DNA of 64,000 bases from Allomuricauda sp. M10 (lineage in GTDB: Bacteria; Bacteroidota; Bacteroidia; Flavobacteriales; Flavobacteriaceae), in NCBI RefSeq assembly GCF_020782875.1, contig NZ_JAJGBN010000002.1:248001-312000 (forward strand). The letters are read 5' to 3'. The position numbers and the translations under genes were made by a program. Below are positions 52,385 through 62,129 of the stretch, piece after piece (the stretch's first letter is position 1; the number at the start of each line of letters is the position of its first letter). The notes beneath the pieces are model-generated. The model worked only from the letters and a program-made list of their open reading frames with translations, was not told where the DNA came from and searched no databases.

Positions 52385-53680
52385 TTATTCTACCACCAGC
52401 ACAAAATAATTCTTCTTACCCCGTTGAAGCAATACAAATTTGTTGTTGATCAAATCCGCTTCGGTAATCAGATACTCTTCCCCAACTTTCTCCTTGTTCA
52501 CAGAAATGGAATTTTGCTTCAGTTCCCTCCTAGCCTCGCCATTGGATCCCAAAAAGTTGGTCTTGGCGGCCAACGCACCGATCATATCCAATCCGGGAAC
52601 AAGTTCTTCCCGAGAAACCTGAGCTTGGGGAACACCTTCAAAAACATCCAAAAAGGTTTTCTCGTTTAACCCTTTTAGATCTTGGGAGGTAGATTTCCCA
52701 AAAAGGATATCACTCGCCTTAATAGCATTTTCCAAGTCTTCCTTGGAGTGTACCATGGTAGTCACCTCTTCGGCCAATTTCCTTTGAAGCGCCCTTTCAT
52801 GTGGCGCTTCTTTATGGGCGGCCACCAAATCCACTATTTCGGTCTGGGTCAAGAAGGTAAAGATCTTGATGTGTTTTTCGGCATCTTCATCGGAAGTGTT
52901 CAACCAGTACTGGTAGAATTTATAGGGTGAAGTACGTTCAGCATCCAACCACACATTGCCTCCTTCGGTTTTTCCGAATTTGGTACCGTCAGCCTTAGTA
53001 ATCAAAGGACATGTAAGGGCAAATCCCTTGCCACCGCCAATTCTTCTGATAAGTTCCGTCCCCGTGGTAATGTTCCCCCATTGGTCGCTCCCTCCCATTT
53101 GAAGGGTACAGTCATGCTTTTGGAACAGGTACAAAAAGTCGTACCCCTGAACCAATTGATAGGTAAATTCGGTAAAGGACATTCCTTCCTTCGCATCCGC
53201 AGAAAGTCTCTTTTTCACGGAATCCTTGGCCATCATATAGTTCACCGTAATATGTTTCCCTACATCACGGATGAATTCCAGAAAGGAAAAATTCTTCATC
53301 CAATCGTAGTTGTTCACCAAAACGGCAGCATTCGGTTCGTCGCTTTCAAAATCCAAAAACCGGCTCAATTGTCCTTTTAGGGCTTCTTGGTTATGCCTTA
53401 AGGTTTTTTCATCCAAAAGATTACGTTCAGCGGATTTACCAGAGGGATCTCCGATCATTCCAGTGGCGCCACCTACCAAAGCATATGGTTTATGTCCCGC
53501 CAATTGAAAATGTTTCAACATCATTACACCTACCAAATGTCCAATGTGCAAGGAGTCTGCAGTAGGATCAATGCCCACGTAAGCGGCGCGCATTTCTTCC
53601 ATTAGGTGTTCCTCGGCTCCGGGCATGACATCGTGGATCATTCCCCTCCATTGTAGTTCTTGGACAAAATTCTTCAACAT
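52385..53680 (-). CDS. tyrS: Tyrosyl-tRNA synthetase
   Basis: A 431-residue class I aminoacyl-tRNA synthetase attaching tyrosine to tRNA-Tyr. The HIGH motif is in [24 protein letters not shown] supplies the Tyr/ATP pocket, and the KMSKS equivalent is KFGKT in [16 protein letters not shown]-terminal S4 RNA-binding domain (about 365-431) ends in [11 protein letters not shown] start at ATG 53680 ([20 protein letters not shown]), the usual family start; the open frame extends 42 codons upstream without family similarity. A perfect -7 element sits at 53702-53709. Confidence 0.96.
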   Translation of the reverse strand: MLKNFVQELQWRGMIHDVMPGAEEHLMEEMRAAYVGIDPTADSLHIGHLVGVMMLKHFQLAGHKPYALVGGATGMIGDPSGKSAERNLLDEKTLRHNQEALKGQLSRFLDFESDEPNAAVLVNNYDWMKNFSFLEFIRDVGKHITVNYMMAKDSVKKRLSADAKEGMSFTEFTYQLVQGYDFLYLFQKHDCTLQMGGSDQWGNITTGTELIRRIGGGKGFALTCPLITKADGTKFGKTEGGNVWLDAERTSPYKFYQYWLNTSDEDAEKHIKIFTFLTQTEIVDLVAAHKEAPHERALQRKLAEEVTTMVHSKEDLENAIKASDILFGKSTSQDLKGLNEKTFLDVFEGVPQAQVSREELVPGLDMIGALAAKTNFLGSNGEARRELKQNSISVNKEKVGEEYLITEADLINNKFVLLQRGKKNYFVLVVE

Positions 53681-53701
53681 GGTTGTTTTTTTGAATGGTT
53701 G

Positions 53702-53709
53702 CAAATATA
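53702..53709 (-). promoter_or_regulatory. Candidate -7 element for tyrS
   Basis: Reads TATATTTG on the minus strand, a full TAnnTTTG match 22 bases before the tyrS ATG. Confidence 0.45.
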
Positions 53710-53764
53710 AAATGAACTTGGCACTTGACTCCATAATTACGGCACAAATAGGTACTTTTACGTT

Positions 53765-54763
53765 ATGATTTTGGTTACAGGAGGCACTGGATTGATCGGT
53801 TCCCATCTACTTTACCACTTGGTGAACAGTGGACAGCAGGTAAGGTCGATTTACCGTACCAAGGATTCATTACAAAAAGTCGCCAAGGTTTTTGGTTATT
53901 ATGCTGACCAGCCTACCCCATTGATGGATAAAATTGAATGGGTTGAAGGCGACATTACCGATATTGGCGAGTTGACACAGGCATTTGAGGGCATTGACCT
54001 GGTCTACCATTGTGCCGCGCTGATTTCCTTTGATCCCAAGGATTTTAAAAAGCTGGAAAAAATCAACGTTGAGGGAACAGCAAACATTGTGAACCTTTGT
54101 TTGAAATTTGGCATTCAAAAACTCTGTTATGTGAGCTCCATTGCCGCCATCGGACCCAGTGTAAAAGGAAAAGTGGCCAATGAAGAAAATGATTGGAACG
54201 AAACCAACGCATCTGTTTATGGACTTACAAAGTACAATGCCGAGCTCGAAGTTTGGCGCGGTTCACAAGAAGGGTTGTCCGTGGTCATCGTAAATCCAGG
54301 GGTAGTCATTGGACCCGGCTTTTGGAAATCGGGGAGTGGTTCTTTTTTTACCTATGCCGCAAAGGGCAAAAAACATTTCATACCAAGTGGAACAGGGTTT
54401 GTTACTGTGGATGATGTAGTAAAGGCCATGGTAACCGTAATGGAATCCGCTATCCGATCCGAGCGGTTCATTTTGGTGGACCAAAATTGGACCTATGAAC
54501 AATTGTTCCAAAAAATTGCCCCAAAACTTGGCGTGGCACCACCTACCAAAAAGCTTTCTTACTTATCCCTTGAAGTGTTCTGGAGATTGGATTGGCTCCG
54601 CAGTACTCTTTTCGGTAAAAGACGAAGGTTATCCAAGGCAACGGCCAAAGGACTTTATCATCAAGAAATTTATGATAATTCCAAATTGAAGGACGCCTTG
54701 GGATTTAAATACGGAGACTTGGAAGCCACCCTTGGTTTTTGTTGTTCCAAGTTTAGGGATTAA
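53765..54763 (+). CDS. NAD-dependent epimerase / dihydroflavonol-4-reductase-like protein
   Basis: A 332-residue extended short-chain dehydrogenase. The cofactor motif is [17 protein letters not shown], the early Asp-Ile block is VEGDITD, and the catalytic Tyr-x3-Lys is in YGLTKYNAE with the preceding [20 protein letters not shown] follows the active site, as in the dihydroflavonol reductase-like group. Substrate is unknown. Its last 11 bases overlap the convergent DUF4296 gene. Confidence 0.85.
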   Translation: MILVTGGTGLIGSHLLYHLVNSGQQVRSIYRTKDSLQKVAKVFGYYADQPTPLMDKIEWVEGDITDIGELTQAFEGIDLVYHCAALISFDPKDFKKLEKINVEGTANIVNLCLKFGIQKLCYVSSIAAIGPSVKGKVANEENDWNETNASVYGLTKYNAELEVWRGSQEGLSVVIVNPGVVIGPGFWKSGSGSFFTYAAKGKKHFIPSGTGFVTVDDVVKAMVTVMESAIRSERFILVDQNWTYEQLFQKIAPKLGVAPPTKKLSYLSLEVFWRLDWLRSTLFGKRRRLSKATAKGLYHQEIYDNSKLKDALGFKYGDLEATLGFCCSKFRD

Positions 54764-55211
54764 CCAGTACCGGCTTCTTTTTTTCCTGTTTGACCTTCAT
54801 GGAATCCTTTATGGCCTCAATGGAATCTTTTCTAGCTTCATTTGCTTTCCTGACACTTTCGTTCTTGGCTTTAGCAGTATCTTCCATGATTTTGGCCTGA
54901 TCGTCCAATTTCTTCTTTACAGTTTCGTAAAGAGTCTGGTATTCCAAAGGAATAGAGGCATAATAGAGGTCGCTTTCGGAAAATTGGACACTGTCTATTC
55001 CATATTTGTCATATAAAAACTGCATAATATCGATACCGGAATCCTTAAACTTATTTTCGGCGGTAGATTTGGTAGCATTCAAAACGGCCAGATCATGAAG
55101 AATATCGGCCATTTTATCTTTGGGAATAAGATTTTCAGGTGCTTCAATCACCTTTTCGGCACAAGCAGTAACCATGAAAATTACCAAAAAAGAAGCTATT
55201 ATCCTTTTCAT
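54753..55211 (-). CDS. DUF4296 lipoprotein
   Basis: A 152-residue lipoprotein (FLVIFMVTAC). The first ~95 residues carry the DUF4296 pattern PENLIPKDKMADILHDLAVLNA ... FLYDKYGIDSVQF ... YYASIPLEYQTLYETV. The rest is a charged, probably coiled-coil tail rich in Lys/Glu/Ala. Function is unknown. It is the last gene of a minus-strand group with the polyprenol glycosyltransferase and dihydroorotase genes, a grouping I recall from Flavobacteriia but cannot check here. Confidence 0.85.
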   Translation of the reverse strand: MKRIIASFLVIFMVTACAEKVIEAPENLIPKDKMADILHDLAVLNATKSTAENKFKDSGIDIMQFLYDKYGIDSVQFSESDLYYASIPLEYQTLYETVKKKLDDQAKIMEDTAKAKNESVRKANEARKDSIEAIKDSMKVKQEKKKPVLVNP

Positions 55212-55214
55212 TCC

Positions 55215-56549
55215 CTAGCGGTTAAAAATGAGTCTCTTTGCATTCTTTTGAGCAGCAAAAACACCATCATCATAGGCCAAAAGTCCATTCACAAATGTAC
55301 GAACGACCTTGGACTCAAAAGTAACACCTTCAAACGGTGACCAACCACATTTATACAAAATATTGGCTTTTTTAACCTCGTTTTGGCAATTTCGATTTAC
55401 TTGGACCAAATCCGCAAAATACCCTTCCCTTACATAACCACGCCTATCAATATCGAACAACTTGGCAGGGTTGTGACACATTTTTTCCACCATTTTTTCC
55501 AAGGAAATCATTCCTTCGGATTCTTTTTGTAGCATGGCCAAAAGGGCATGCTGTACCAATGGCCCACCGGATGGTGCCGTAGTGTAGGGATTGTCCTTTT
55601 CTTCAAGGGTGTGCGGGGCATGGTCTGTGGCTACCACATCAATTCGGTCGTCCAGTAAGGCTTCCCAAAGTTTTGCCCTGTCCGTTTTGGTCTTCACCGC
55701 CGGGTTCCACTTGATCAAGGTACCTTTTTCGGCATAATCGTCGTCTGAAAACCAAAGATGGTGGATACAAACTTCTGATGTAATTTTCTTTTCTTCCAAA
55801 GGAATCGCATTCGTAAAAAGGTCCGTTTCAATTCCTGTAGAAACATGGAAAACGTGTAACCTTGCCCCAGTCTTTTTTGCTAAGGCAATCGCTTTGGATG
55901 AGGATAGGTAACAGGCTTCTGCACTTCGGATGATGGGATGTAGTTCAACAGGGATGTTATTCCCGTAAATACCCTTGTATTTTTCCATATTGGCGCGAAT
56001 GGTGCCCTCGTCCTCACAATGTGCAGAAATGACCATTTCGGTATTGCTGAAGATTTTTTCAAGGACTTCTTCATTATCCACCAACATGTTCCCTGTGGAA
56101 GACCCCAAAAACAATTTTACTCCGGAACAGGCATTCTTGTCCAACCGTTTCAATTCTTCCAAATTGTCATTGGTGCCCCCAAAAAGAAAGGAATAATTGG
56201 CAAAGGAATCCTTGGCGGCAATGGCCATTTTTTCCTCCAACTTTTCAATGGTGGTCGTCTGCGGATTGGTATTGGGCTGTTCCATGTAAGTTGTTATCCC
56301 TCCTGCAATGGCTGCACGACTTTCCGAAGCAATAGTGCCTTTATGTGTTAGGCCCGGTTCCCTAAAATGTACTTGGTCATCTATGACACCGGGCAACAAA
56401 AGGTCGCCATTCAAATCAATGACTTTTGCTTGGGAATCGGTTATGTCCCTATCCATTCGGGAAATGATTTCCCCTTCCAGTAAAACATCGGTTTCAAAAA
56501 TGCTGTTCTCATTAACGACCTTGGCATTTTTCAACAGTATTTTTGACAT
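55215..56549 (-). CDS. pyrC: Dihydroorotase family amidohydrolase
   Basis: A 444-residue cyclic amidohydrolase expected to close N-carbamoyl-aspartate to dihydroorotate in pyrimidine synthesis. The metal motif reads DDQVHFREPGLTHKG, so the first ligand of the usual H-x-H is Gln59 (His61 kept). Other ligands are visible: His in SAHCEDEGT, His in VFHVST, and Asp in VATDHAPH. The N-x-P motif is EQPNTNPQTT. The Gln substitution would change the metal site. From memory it recurs in flavobacterial homologues, but that needs checking. It is followed by the DUF4296 gene three bases downstream. Confidence 0.85.
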   Translation of the reverse strand: MSKILLKNAKVVNENSIFETDVLLEGEIISRMDRDITDSQAKVIDLNGDLLLPGVIDDQVHFREPGLTHKGTIASESRAAIAGGITTYMEQPNTNPQTTTIEKLEEKMAIAAKDSFANYSFLFGGTNDNLEELKRLDKNACSGVKLFLGSSTGNMLVDNEEVLEKIFSNTEMVISAHCEDEGTIRANMEKYKGIYGNNIPVELHPIIRSAEACYLSSSKAIALAKKTGARLHVFHVSTGIETDLFTNAIPLEEKKITSEVCIHHLWFSDDDYAEKGTLIKWNPAVKTKTDRAKLWEALLDDRIDVVATDHAPHTLEEKDNPYTTAPSGGPLVQHALLAMLQKESEGMISLEKMVEKMCHNPAKLFDIDRRGYVREGYFADLVQVNRNCQNEVKKANILYKCGWSPFEGVTFESKVVRTFVNGLLAYDDGVFAAQKNAKRLIFNR

Positions 56550-56551
56550 GG

Positions 56552-57280
56552 CTAAAAGTTCTTTTTAAAGAAAATGCTCCTGAATTTCATGGCAATCACG
56601 CCAAAAATGGCTTCACGGATGATGGCTCCGTTCATTTTTGATTTTCCATTGACCCTATCCGTAAAGATAATGGAAACCTCTTCTATCTTGAATTTCTTGA
56701 GATAGCATCTGTACTTCATCTCAATTTGGAAGGCATACCCAATGAACCTTACATTGTCCAGGTTGATGGTTTCCAAAACCTTCCTTCTATAACAGACAAA
56801 TCCAGCAGTGGGATCGTGCACTTTCATACCGGTTATGAACTTCACATAAAAGGAAGCACCGTAAGAAAGAAGAATCCTGGCCAAAGGCCAGTTCACCACA
56901 TTTACCCCCTTTTTGTAACGGGAACCAACGGCTACATCGGCACCATTTACACAAGCCCTGTGCAAGCGTGAAAGGTCTGCAGGACGGTGTGAAAAATCGG
57001 CATCCATTTCAAAGATGTACTCGTAACCATGTGCCAGGGCCCATTTAAATCCATGGATATAGGCAGTGCCCAACCCCGACTTTTCCTTGCGAACCTCCAA
57101 AAAAAGGCTGTTGGGAAATTGTTCTTGAAGCTCCCTGACAGCGGCTGCCGTACCATCTGGGGAATTATCGTCCACAACTAGTACATGAAAATCCTTCTTG
57201 AGATCGAAAACCGTTTTTACAATGGCTTCAATATTCTCAATTTCATTGAAAGTGGGTATGATCACCAGGCCGTCCGCCAT
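56552..57280 (-). CDS. Polyprenol-phosphate mannose/glucose synthase-type glycosyltransferase (GT2)
   Basis: A 242-residue GT2 enzyme of the DPM1 type, which moves a sugar from a nucleotide onto a polyprenyl phosphate at the inner face of the membrane. Sequence blocks: VIIPTFNEIENIE, VVDDNSPDGTA, the donor/metal motif EMDADFSH, and the acceptor-loop block KSKMNGAIIREA near the end. The start is ATG 57280; the longer reading would add 21 residues unlike the family. The GT39 protein at 57399, divergent from it, could use such a lipid-linked sugar, which makes the pair suggestive. Confidence 0.9.
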   Translation of the reverse strand: MADGLVIIPTFNEIENIEAIVKTVFDLKKDFHVLVVDDNSPDGTAAAVRELQEQFPNSLFLEVRKEKSGLGTAYIHGFKWALAHGYEYIFEMDADFSHRPADLSRLHRACVNGADVAVGSRYKKGVNVVNWPLARILLSYGASFYVKFITGMKVHDPTAGFVCYRRKVLETINLDNVRFIGYAFQIEMKYRCYLKKFKIEEVSIIFTDRVNGKSKMNGAIIREAIFGVIAMKFRSIFFKKNF

Positions 57281-57299
57281 TCCTATTGGATTAGATTGC

Positions 57300-57307
57300 C
57301 AAAAATA
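57300..57307 (-). promoter_or_regulatory. Candidate -7 element for the GT2/pyrC/DUF4296 operon
   Basis: Reads TATTTTTG on the minus strand, a full TAnnTTTG match 20 bases before the GT2 ATG. Confidence 0.4.
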
Positions 57308-57371
57308 CGCTTTTCTATTTTCCTTCGCTAACCCAACTGCCAATGATCGGTTTCAACTTGGTCATTATTTG

Positions 57372-57379
57372 TAACTTTG
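57372..57379 (+). promoter_or_regulatory. Candidate -7 element for the GT39 operon
   Basis: TAACTTTG, a full TAnnTTTG match, 20 bases before the ATG at 57399. The TTG upstream is not at the standard spacing. Confidence 0.4.
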
Positions 57380-57398
57380 GGCCTTAAAAACCCTGTCG

Positions 57399-59057
57399 AT
57401 GTCTCAAAAGTTTCCCAAGCTTTTTCTTATTCTGTTGGCCATCCTTTTTGTGCTGAACCTCATTCAGGCTTCGGTTACGGAGCTCATTTATGATGAAGCC
57501 TATTATTGGTACTATGCCCAAAATCTGGCCTGGGGGTATTTTGACCATCCACCCATGGTGGCGTTCTTGATCAAACTCAGCAGCCTTTTGTTTGATGGCG
57601 AACTTGGGGTCAGGTTTATGAGTTGTGTGCTTTCAGCAGGTACTTATGCGCTTTTGTGGGACCTTATCGATAATCCAAAGAAAAGGGATTATGTGATACA
57701 TTTCTTTTTGTTGGTGTTTTCCTTTACCTTGATGAATGCCTATGGATTCCTGACCTTACCCGATACACCCTTGTTATTTTTTACCGCTTTGTTCTTGTGG
57801 TTGTACAAACGTTTTTTAAAGGATCCATCCCTATTGACAACCTTGTTATTGGGACTTGTGATGGCTGCCTTGATGTACAGTAAATACCATGCTGTCTTGG
57901 TCATTTTATTTGTGTTTCTTTCCAATATTAAACTGATTTTCAACAAGAAAGCGTGGTTAGCGGTCATTTTGGCATTGGTTTGCTACATCCCCCATTTTGT
58001 GTGGCTTTACCAAAACGATTTTGTCTCCATCACCTTTCATTTGTATGAACGACCCAATCAAGAATATTCCTTCGATGGGTTCACTTTGGGGTATTTTCTG
58101 AATCTGATTGTCATCATCGGACTCTTGTTCTTTTGGGTCTATGGCGCCTTGTTCAAGTTTAGGCCCAAAGATCAATTTTCAAAAGCATTGATCTATTTGA
58201 TCTATGGAATTTTGATTTTTTTCTTCATTTCAAGTTTTAATAGAAGGGTTCAGGCGCAGTGGGCCATTGCCATCACCATTCCTTTGATCATCATTGCTTT
58301 CAATCGCTTATTGGATAATGCCAAAAGCAGAAAATGGATGTACCGGATTGGGTGGGTAAGCATGATACTTTTACTCTATGCCCGAGTATGGATGGTGTAT
58401 CAACCTTTATTTCCCGTTCTGTATGAAACCCATGGTAACAAGCAATGGGTAAACACATTGCATGACAAAACAGGTGATGTTCCCGTAGTTTTTGAAAATT
58501 CGTACCGTCGTGCCCCCATGTACCAGTTTTATTCTAGTATTCCAGCCATTTCCTTGAACAACTATATGTACCGGAAAAATCAGTATTCCATTGATGGATC
58601 CGAAGAAAAGGTAAGGGGCAAAAAAGTTCTGTATGTGACCCAATATCGTAAATCAGGCGATATTACCTATATGCATTTGGACAGCACGGTGTTCCATGGT
58701 ATTTACATTAACGATTTTCAGTCGTACCGAAGCCTAAAATGCATCGTTGACAAACGGGAATCGGCTATTGGTTATGACCTTAAAGTTTATAATCCCTATC
58801 CTTTCGATATTCCTTTGGAACAATTGAAATATACCATTTCCTATTCCAATGCCTACAAGCAAGTACAACAAATGTTGCCTTTAAAAGTAAACCCCGAAGG
58901 ATTACAAGGGCCATTTCTTAAAACAAAGGATACCCTGTATTATTCTTTTGAGCTCCCCTTGACCAAAATGGAAAATCCGGTGTACTTTAGGATAGGTATT
59001 TCGGAAAACGGATTGCCGCCAGGTTTGAACGGACAACCTACAAAAATTCAGGAATGA
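57399..59057 (+). CDS. GT39-family (ArnT/PMT-like) membrane glycosyltransferase
   Basis: A 552-residue polytopic inner-membrane enzyme of the GT39/ArnT superfamily, which transfers sugars from polyprenyl-phosphate donors to envelope acceptors. The first periplasmic loop has the catalytic Asp-Glu region LIYDEAYYWYYAQNLAWGYFDHPPMVAFLI. About ten hydrophobic segments follow, then a soluble C-terminal part (about 385-552). Its last four bases overlap the next ATG (ATGA at 59054). The adjacent divergent GT2 enzyme may make its lipid-linked donor (inference). Confidence 0.88.
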   Translation: MSQKFPKLFLILLAILFVLNLIQASVTELIYDEAYYWYYAQNLAWGYFDHPPMVAFLIKLSSLLFDGELGVRFMSCVLSAGTYALLWDLIDNPKKRDYVIHFFLLVFSFTLMNAYGFLTLPDTPLLFFTALFLWLYKRFLKDPSLLTTLLLGLVMAALMYSKYHAVLVILFVFLSNIKLIFNKKAWLAVILALVCYIPHFVWLYQNDFVSITFHLYERPNQEYSFDGFTLGYFLNLIVIIGLLFFWVYGALFKFRPKDQFSKALIYLIYGILIFFFISSFNRRVQAQWAIAITIPLIIIAFNRLLDNAKSRKWMYRIGWVSMILLLYARVWMVYQPLFPVLYETHGNKQWVNTLHDKTGDVPVVFENSYRRAPMYQFYSSIPAISLNNYMYRKNQYSIDGSEEKVRGKKVLYVTQYRKSGDITYMHLDSTVFHGIYINDFQSYRSLKCIVDKRESAIGYDLKVYNPYPFDIPLEQLKYTISYSNAYKQVQQMLPLKVNPEGLQGPFLKTKDTLYYSFELPLTKMENPVYFRIGISENGLPPGLNGQPTKIQE

Positions 59058-59710
59058 ACCCAATAGAAAAAAGCATTACTTCACTGGATTGGATGACTTT
59101 GGTGCTGTTCTCCGGTTTGGTATTGTTGGCTATTGGAAAATATATAAATAATGCCAAGTTCCTGAATTTCATCATTCTACCTTTTAATGATAAATATGTT
59201 TTGCTGAACAGTAGAAAAGGACCTTTGTTGAACTGGTTCCATATTTTAATGTCCCTCTTCCAATTGCTAAATCTATCCCTTTTCATTTACCTAGTATTGG
59301 ATGTCTTTAAAATGATAACGGTACTTGATCCGATAATGGCATTTTTTGTCATTTTGGGCGGACTGGCCCTTTTCGAATTGACCAAATTGATCCTTCAGGC
59401 CTTTACGGGATTTGTGTTCAATAACCAAGAATTTATCCTCAGCATCATTTTCAGCAAAACTTCATACCTCAACTACAGCAGTTTGGTAATAGCCTTGGCA
59501 AACATTTTACTGATATACGTTTTAATCGACTCAAAAACAATCATATATGGTGCAATTGCCTTAATAATCATAATAAATGGCATTGGTACTATCAAGCTGT
59601 TGAAGAACTATCAAAAAGCCATGTTTCCGTATTTTGTGTATTTTATTTTGTACCTTTGCGCACTCGAAATTGCGCCCTTGGTGTTAATTGGAAGCTATCT
59701 AAAAGTTTAA
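59054..59710 (+). CDS. DUF4271 integral membrane protein
   Basis: A 218-residue inner-membrane protein with about six hydrophobic helices, matching the DUF4271 pattern of Bacteroidota: SITSLDWMTLVLFSGLVLLAIGK at the N-terminus, then LPFNDKYVLLN and FELTKLILQAFTGFVFN. Function is unknown. It overlaps the upstream GT39 gene (ATGA) and is followed after six bases by hemD, a gene order common in this group. Confidence 0.85.
   Translation: MNPIEKSITSLDWMTLVLFSGLVLLAIGKYINNAKFLNFIILPFNDKYVLLNSRKGPLLNWFHILMSLFQLLNLSLFIYLVLDVFKMITVLDPIMAFFVILGGLALFELTKLILQAFTGFVFNNQEFILSIIFSKTSYLNYSSLVIALANILLIYVLIDSKTIIYGAIALIIIINGIGTIKLLKNYQKAMFPYFVYFILYLCALEIAPLVLIGSYLKV
59651..59658 (+). promoter_or_regulatory. 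Candidate internal -7 element before hemD
   Basis: TACCTTTG, a full TAnnTTTG match inside the end of the DUF4271 gene, 59 bases before the hemD ATG. It might give hemD its own promoter. Confidence 0.35.
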
Positions 59711-59716
59711 AAACTT

Positions 59717-60460
59717 ATGAAAGTAAAAACAATTTTGGTTTCCCAACCAGAACCCAAAGTCGAAAATTCCCCCTATTCCAGATTGATCGAAAAGGAAAAA
59801 ATTAAAGTGGATTTTAGGCCATTCATTCATGTGGAGGGGGTTGAAGCCAAAAATGTTAGGCAGCAAAAAATTGATTTGAAGAATTTTACGGCGATCATCC
59901 TGACCAGCAGAAACTCTGTTGATCATTTTTTCAGGATTGCCGAGGAAATGCGCTTTAAGGTTCCGGACACCATGAAATATTTTTGCCAGTCAGAGGCCGT
60001 GGCCTACTACCTGCAAAAGTATGTAGTGTATAGAAAACGAAAGATCTATGTAGGCAAAAGGACTTTCAATGAATTGATTCCGTTGATGAAAAAATACAAG
60101 GACGAAAAATTCCTGCTACCATCCTCCGATCAATTGAAACCTTCTGTACCCGAAGCTTTGAACGAGCTTGGCGTAGATTGGAAACGAGGTATTTTCTACA
60201 AGACAGTGATCAGTGACCTGTCCGACCTTAGAGATGTTTACTATGACATCCTGGTGTTCTTCAGTCCTTCCGGGATCGAATCCCTTTTGAAGAATTTCCC
60301 GAATTTTGAACAGAACAATACGCGTATTGCCGTTTTTGGCAACAGTACTGTAAAAGCAGCAACAGAAGCGGGACTTAGGATCGACATTCAGGCGCCAACT
60401 CCGGAGACACCCTCCATGACGATGGCCCTGCAGAAGTACATCACCAGTGTGAACAAGTAA
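59717..60460 (+). CDS. hemD: Uroporphyrinogen-III synthase
   Basis: A 247-residue enzyme that inverts ring D of hydroxymethylbilane to make uroporphyrinogen III for haem and related tetrapyrroles. The family is variable in sequence, but the order of blocks fits: VKTILVSQPEPK at the start, ILTSRNSVDHFF, FCQSEAVAYYLQKY, FLLPSSDQLKPSVPEAL, and FFSPSGIESLLKNFP in the second domain. TPETPSMTMALQKYI at the C-terminus is typical. A strong convergent terminator follows. Confidence 0.88.
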   Translation: MKVKTILVSQPEPKVENSPYSRLIEKEKIKVDFRPFIHVEGVEAKNVRQQKIDLKNFTAIILTSRNSVDHFFRIAEEMRFKVPDTMKYFCQSEAVAYYLQKYVVYRKRKIYVGKRTFNELIPLMKKYKDEKFLLPSSDQLKPSVPEALNELGVDWKRGIFYKTVISDLSDLRDVYYDILVFFSPSGIESLLKNFPNFEQNNTRIAVFGNSTVKAATEAGLRIDIQAPTPETPSMTMALQKYITSVNK

Positions 60461-60485
60461 AAAAAAAATACTGTAAAAAAAATGA

Positions 60486-60508
60486 ACGCCCCCGCAATGC
60501 GGGGGCGT
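60486..60508. terminator. Bidirectional terminator between hemD and pckA
   Basis: A GC-rich hairpin with ten-base arms (ACGCCCCCGC and GCGGGGGCGT, loop AAT). An A-run lies on its left and TCTTGTT on its right. It lies between the convergent ends of hemD and pckA and could serve both. Confidence 0.85.
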
Positions 60509-60512
60509 CTTG

Positions 60513-62129
60513 TTAAAAGGCATATCGTTGTGGGCCGCCTCGTCTAATTTCCTCACTGGCAAAGGCCTCGAATTTTTTAAAGTTCTCCCTGAAGGCATTG
60601 GTCAGTTTAAAGGCCGTAGTGTAATAGGCCTCATCGTTGTTCCATGTGGTCCTGGGACTCAACACCTCTTTGGGAACACCGGGGCATTCCCTTGGTTGAG
60701 CCACTCCAAATACGGAATGGATATGGTACTTGTCGTAACTATATAATCCTAATTCACCGCTTAGTGCAGCGCTGATCATAGCACGGGTGTATTTCAGTTT
60801 CATTCGTGTACCAACCCCATAAGGACCTCCTGTCCATCCCGTGTTCACCAACCAAACATCAACCCCTGATTCAATCATTTTTTTGCTCAACATTTCAGCA
60901 TATTTGGTAGGATGCAGAGGCATGAACGGTGCGCCAAAACAGGCCGAAAAAGAAGGTTGGGGCTCCACTACTCCCGCCTCGGTGCCGGCCACTTTTGCCG
61001 TATAGCCCGAGATAAAATGGTAAGCCGCTTGTGCCGGGGTCAATTTGGAAATAGGAGGCAACACTCCAAAGGCATCCGCAGTAAGGAAAAAGATATTCTT
61101 TACATTTTTGCCTATGGAAGGTACCTGAATATTTTCAATATGGTCTATAGGATAACTAACCCTTGTATTTTGGGTGATGGAAGTATTTGAAAAATCGACC
61201 ACACCGTTTCCGTCCATGATCACATTTTCCAGGATAGCGCCTTTTTTGATGGCTCCATAAATTTCAGGTTCGTTCTCTTTACATAGATCGATGACCTTGG
61301 CATAGCATCCCCCTTCAAAATTGAAAACGGTGTTATCCGGTGTCCATCCATGTTCATCATCCCCGATCAGCTTTCGGTTTGGGTCGGTAGACAAGGTGGT
61401 CTTTCCTGTTCCCGATAGCCCGAAGAAAATGGCCGTATCCCCATCATGCCCCACGTTTGCGGAACAGTGCATGGGCAAGGTGTTTTTGTAAACTGGCAAA
61501 ATAAAATTAAGGGCCGAGAAAATACCTTTTTTAATTTCTCCAGTATATCCGGTACCCCCGATCAAAGCAATTTTTTTGGTGAAATTCAGAATGGCAAAAT
61601 TGTGCTGGCGGGTTCCATCCACGGTAGCATCAGCCTTAAAGCCCGGTGCATTGACAACCGTCCATTCCGGGGTAAAATTTTCAAGTTCTTCATCCGTAGG
61701 TCTAAGGAACATATTGTAGGCGAACATATTGGACCATGGGTACTCATTGATCACCCGAATATTCATTTGATAGTCTGCATCGGCACAAGCATAGGAATCA
61801 CGGACATAAAGTTCCTTGGTGTCCAAGTAATTGATGACCTTGTCATAGAGTTTATCAAACTTGTCACTATCAAAAGGAATATTGATGTTTCCCCACCAAA
61901 CCTTATCCTCCGTTACGGAGTCTTTTACAATAAAGCGATCAAGGGGCGACCTGCCAGTAAATTCACCGGTATCAACCGCCAAAGCACCAGAAGAAGCTTC
62001 TTTACCCATACCTTTTTCCAAGGTAACATCATGGAGTTCATCAGGGGAAAGTTGGTAATTGATGTTGTCATGTTGTATTCCATAAGACTTTAACGAAATC
62101 GTTTTCGAAACTTGGGCAGAATCCTTCAT
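60513..62129 (-). CDS. pckA: Phosphoenolpyruvate carboxykinase (ATP)
   Basis: A 538-residue ATP-dependent PEP carboxykinase converting oxaloacetate to PEP in gluconeogenesis. The kinase-1a P-loop is GLSGTGKTTLS (near residue 245-255), followed by LIGDDEHGW. Other blocks are TGEFTGRSPLDRFIV (substrate Arg), MHCSANVG, NVIMDGNGVVDF and TRVSYPIDHI. Length is normal. A minus-strand -7 element and CGTTTTCG-type elements lie just before it, one of them inside the first codons. Confidence 0.97.
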   Translation of the reverse strand: MKDSAQVSKTISLKSYGIQHDNINYQLSPDELHDVTLEKGMGKEASSGALAVDTGEFTGRSPLDRFIVKDSVTEDKVWWGNINIPFDSDKFDKLYDKVINYLDTKELYVRDSYACADADYQMNIRVINEYPWSNMFAYNMFLRPTDEELENFTPEWTVVNAPGFKADATVDGTRQHNFAILNFTKKIALIGGTGYTGEIKKGIFSALNFILPVYKNTLPMHCSANVGHDGDTAIFFGLSGTGKTTLSTDPNRKLIGDDEHGWTPDNTVFNFEGGCYAKVIDLCKENEPEIYGAIKKGAILENVIMDGNGVVDFSNTSITQNTRVSYPIDHIENIQVPSIGKNVKNIFFLTADAFGVLPPISKLTPAQAAYHFISGYTAKVAGTEAGVVEPQPSFSACFGAPFMPLHPTKYAEMLSKKMIESGVDVWLVNTGWTGGPYGVGTRMKLKYTRAMISAALSGELGLYSYDKYHIHSVFGVAQPRECPGVPKEVLSPRTTWNNDEAYYTTAFKLTNAFRENFKKFEAFASEEIRRGGPQRYAF

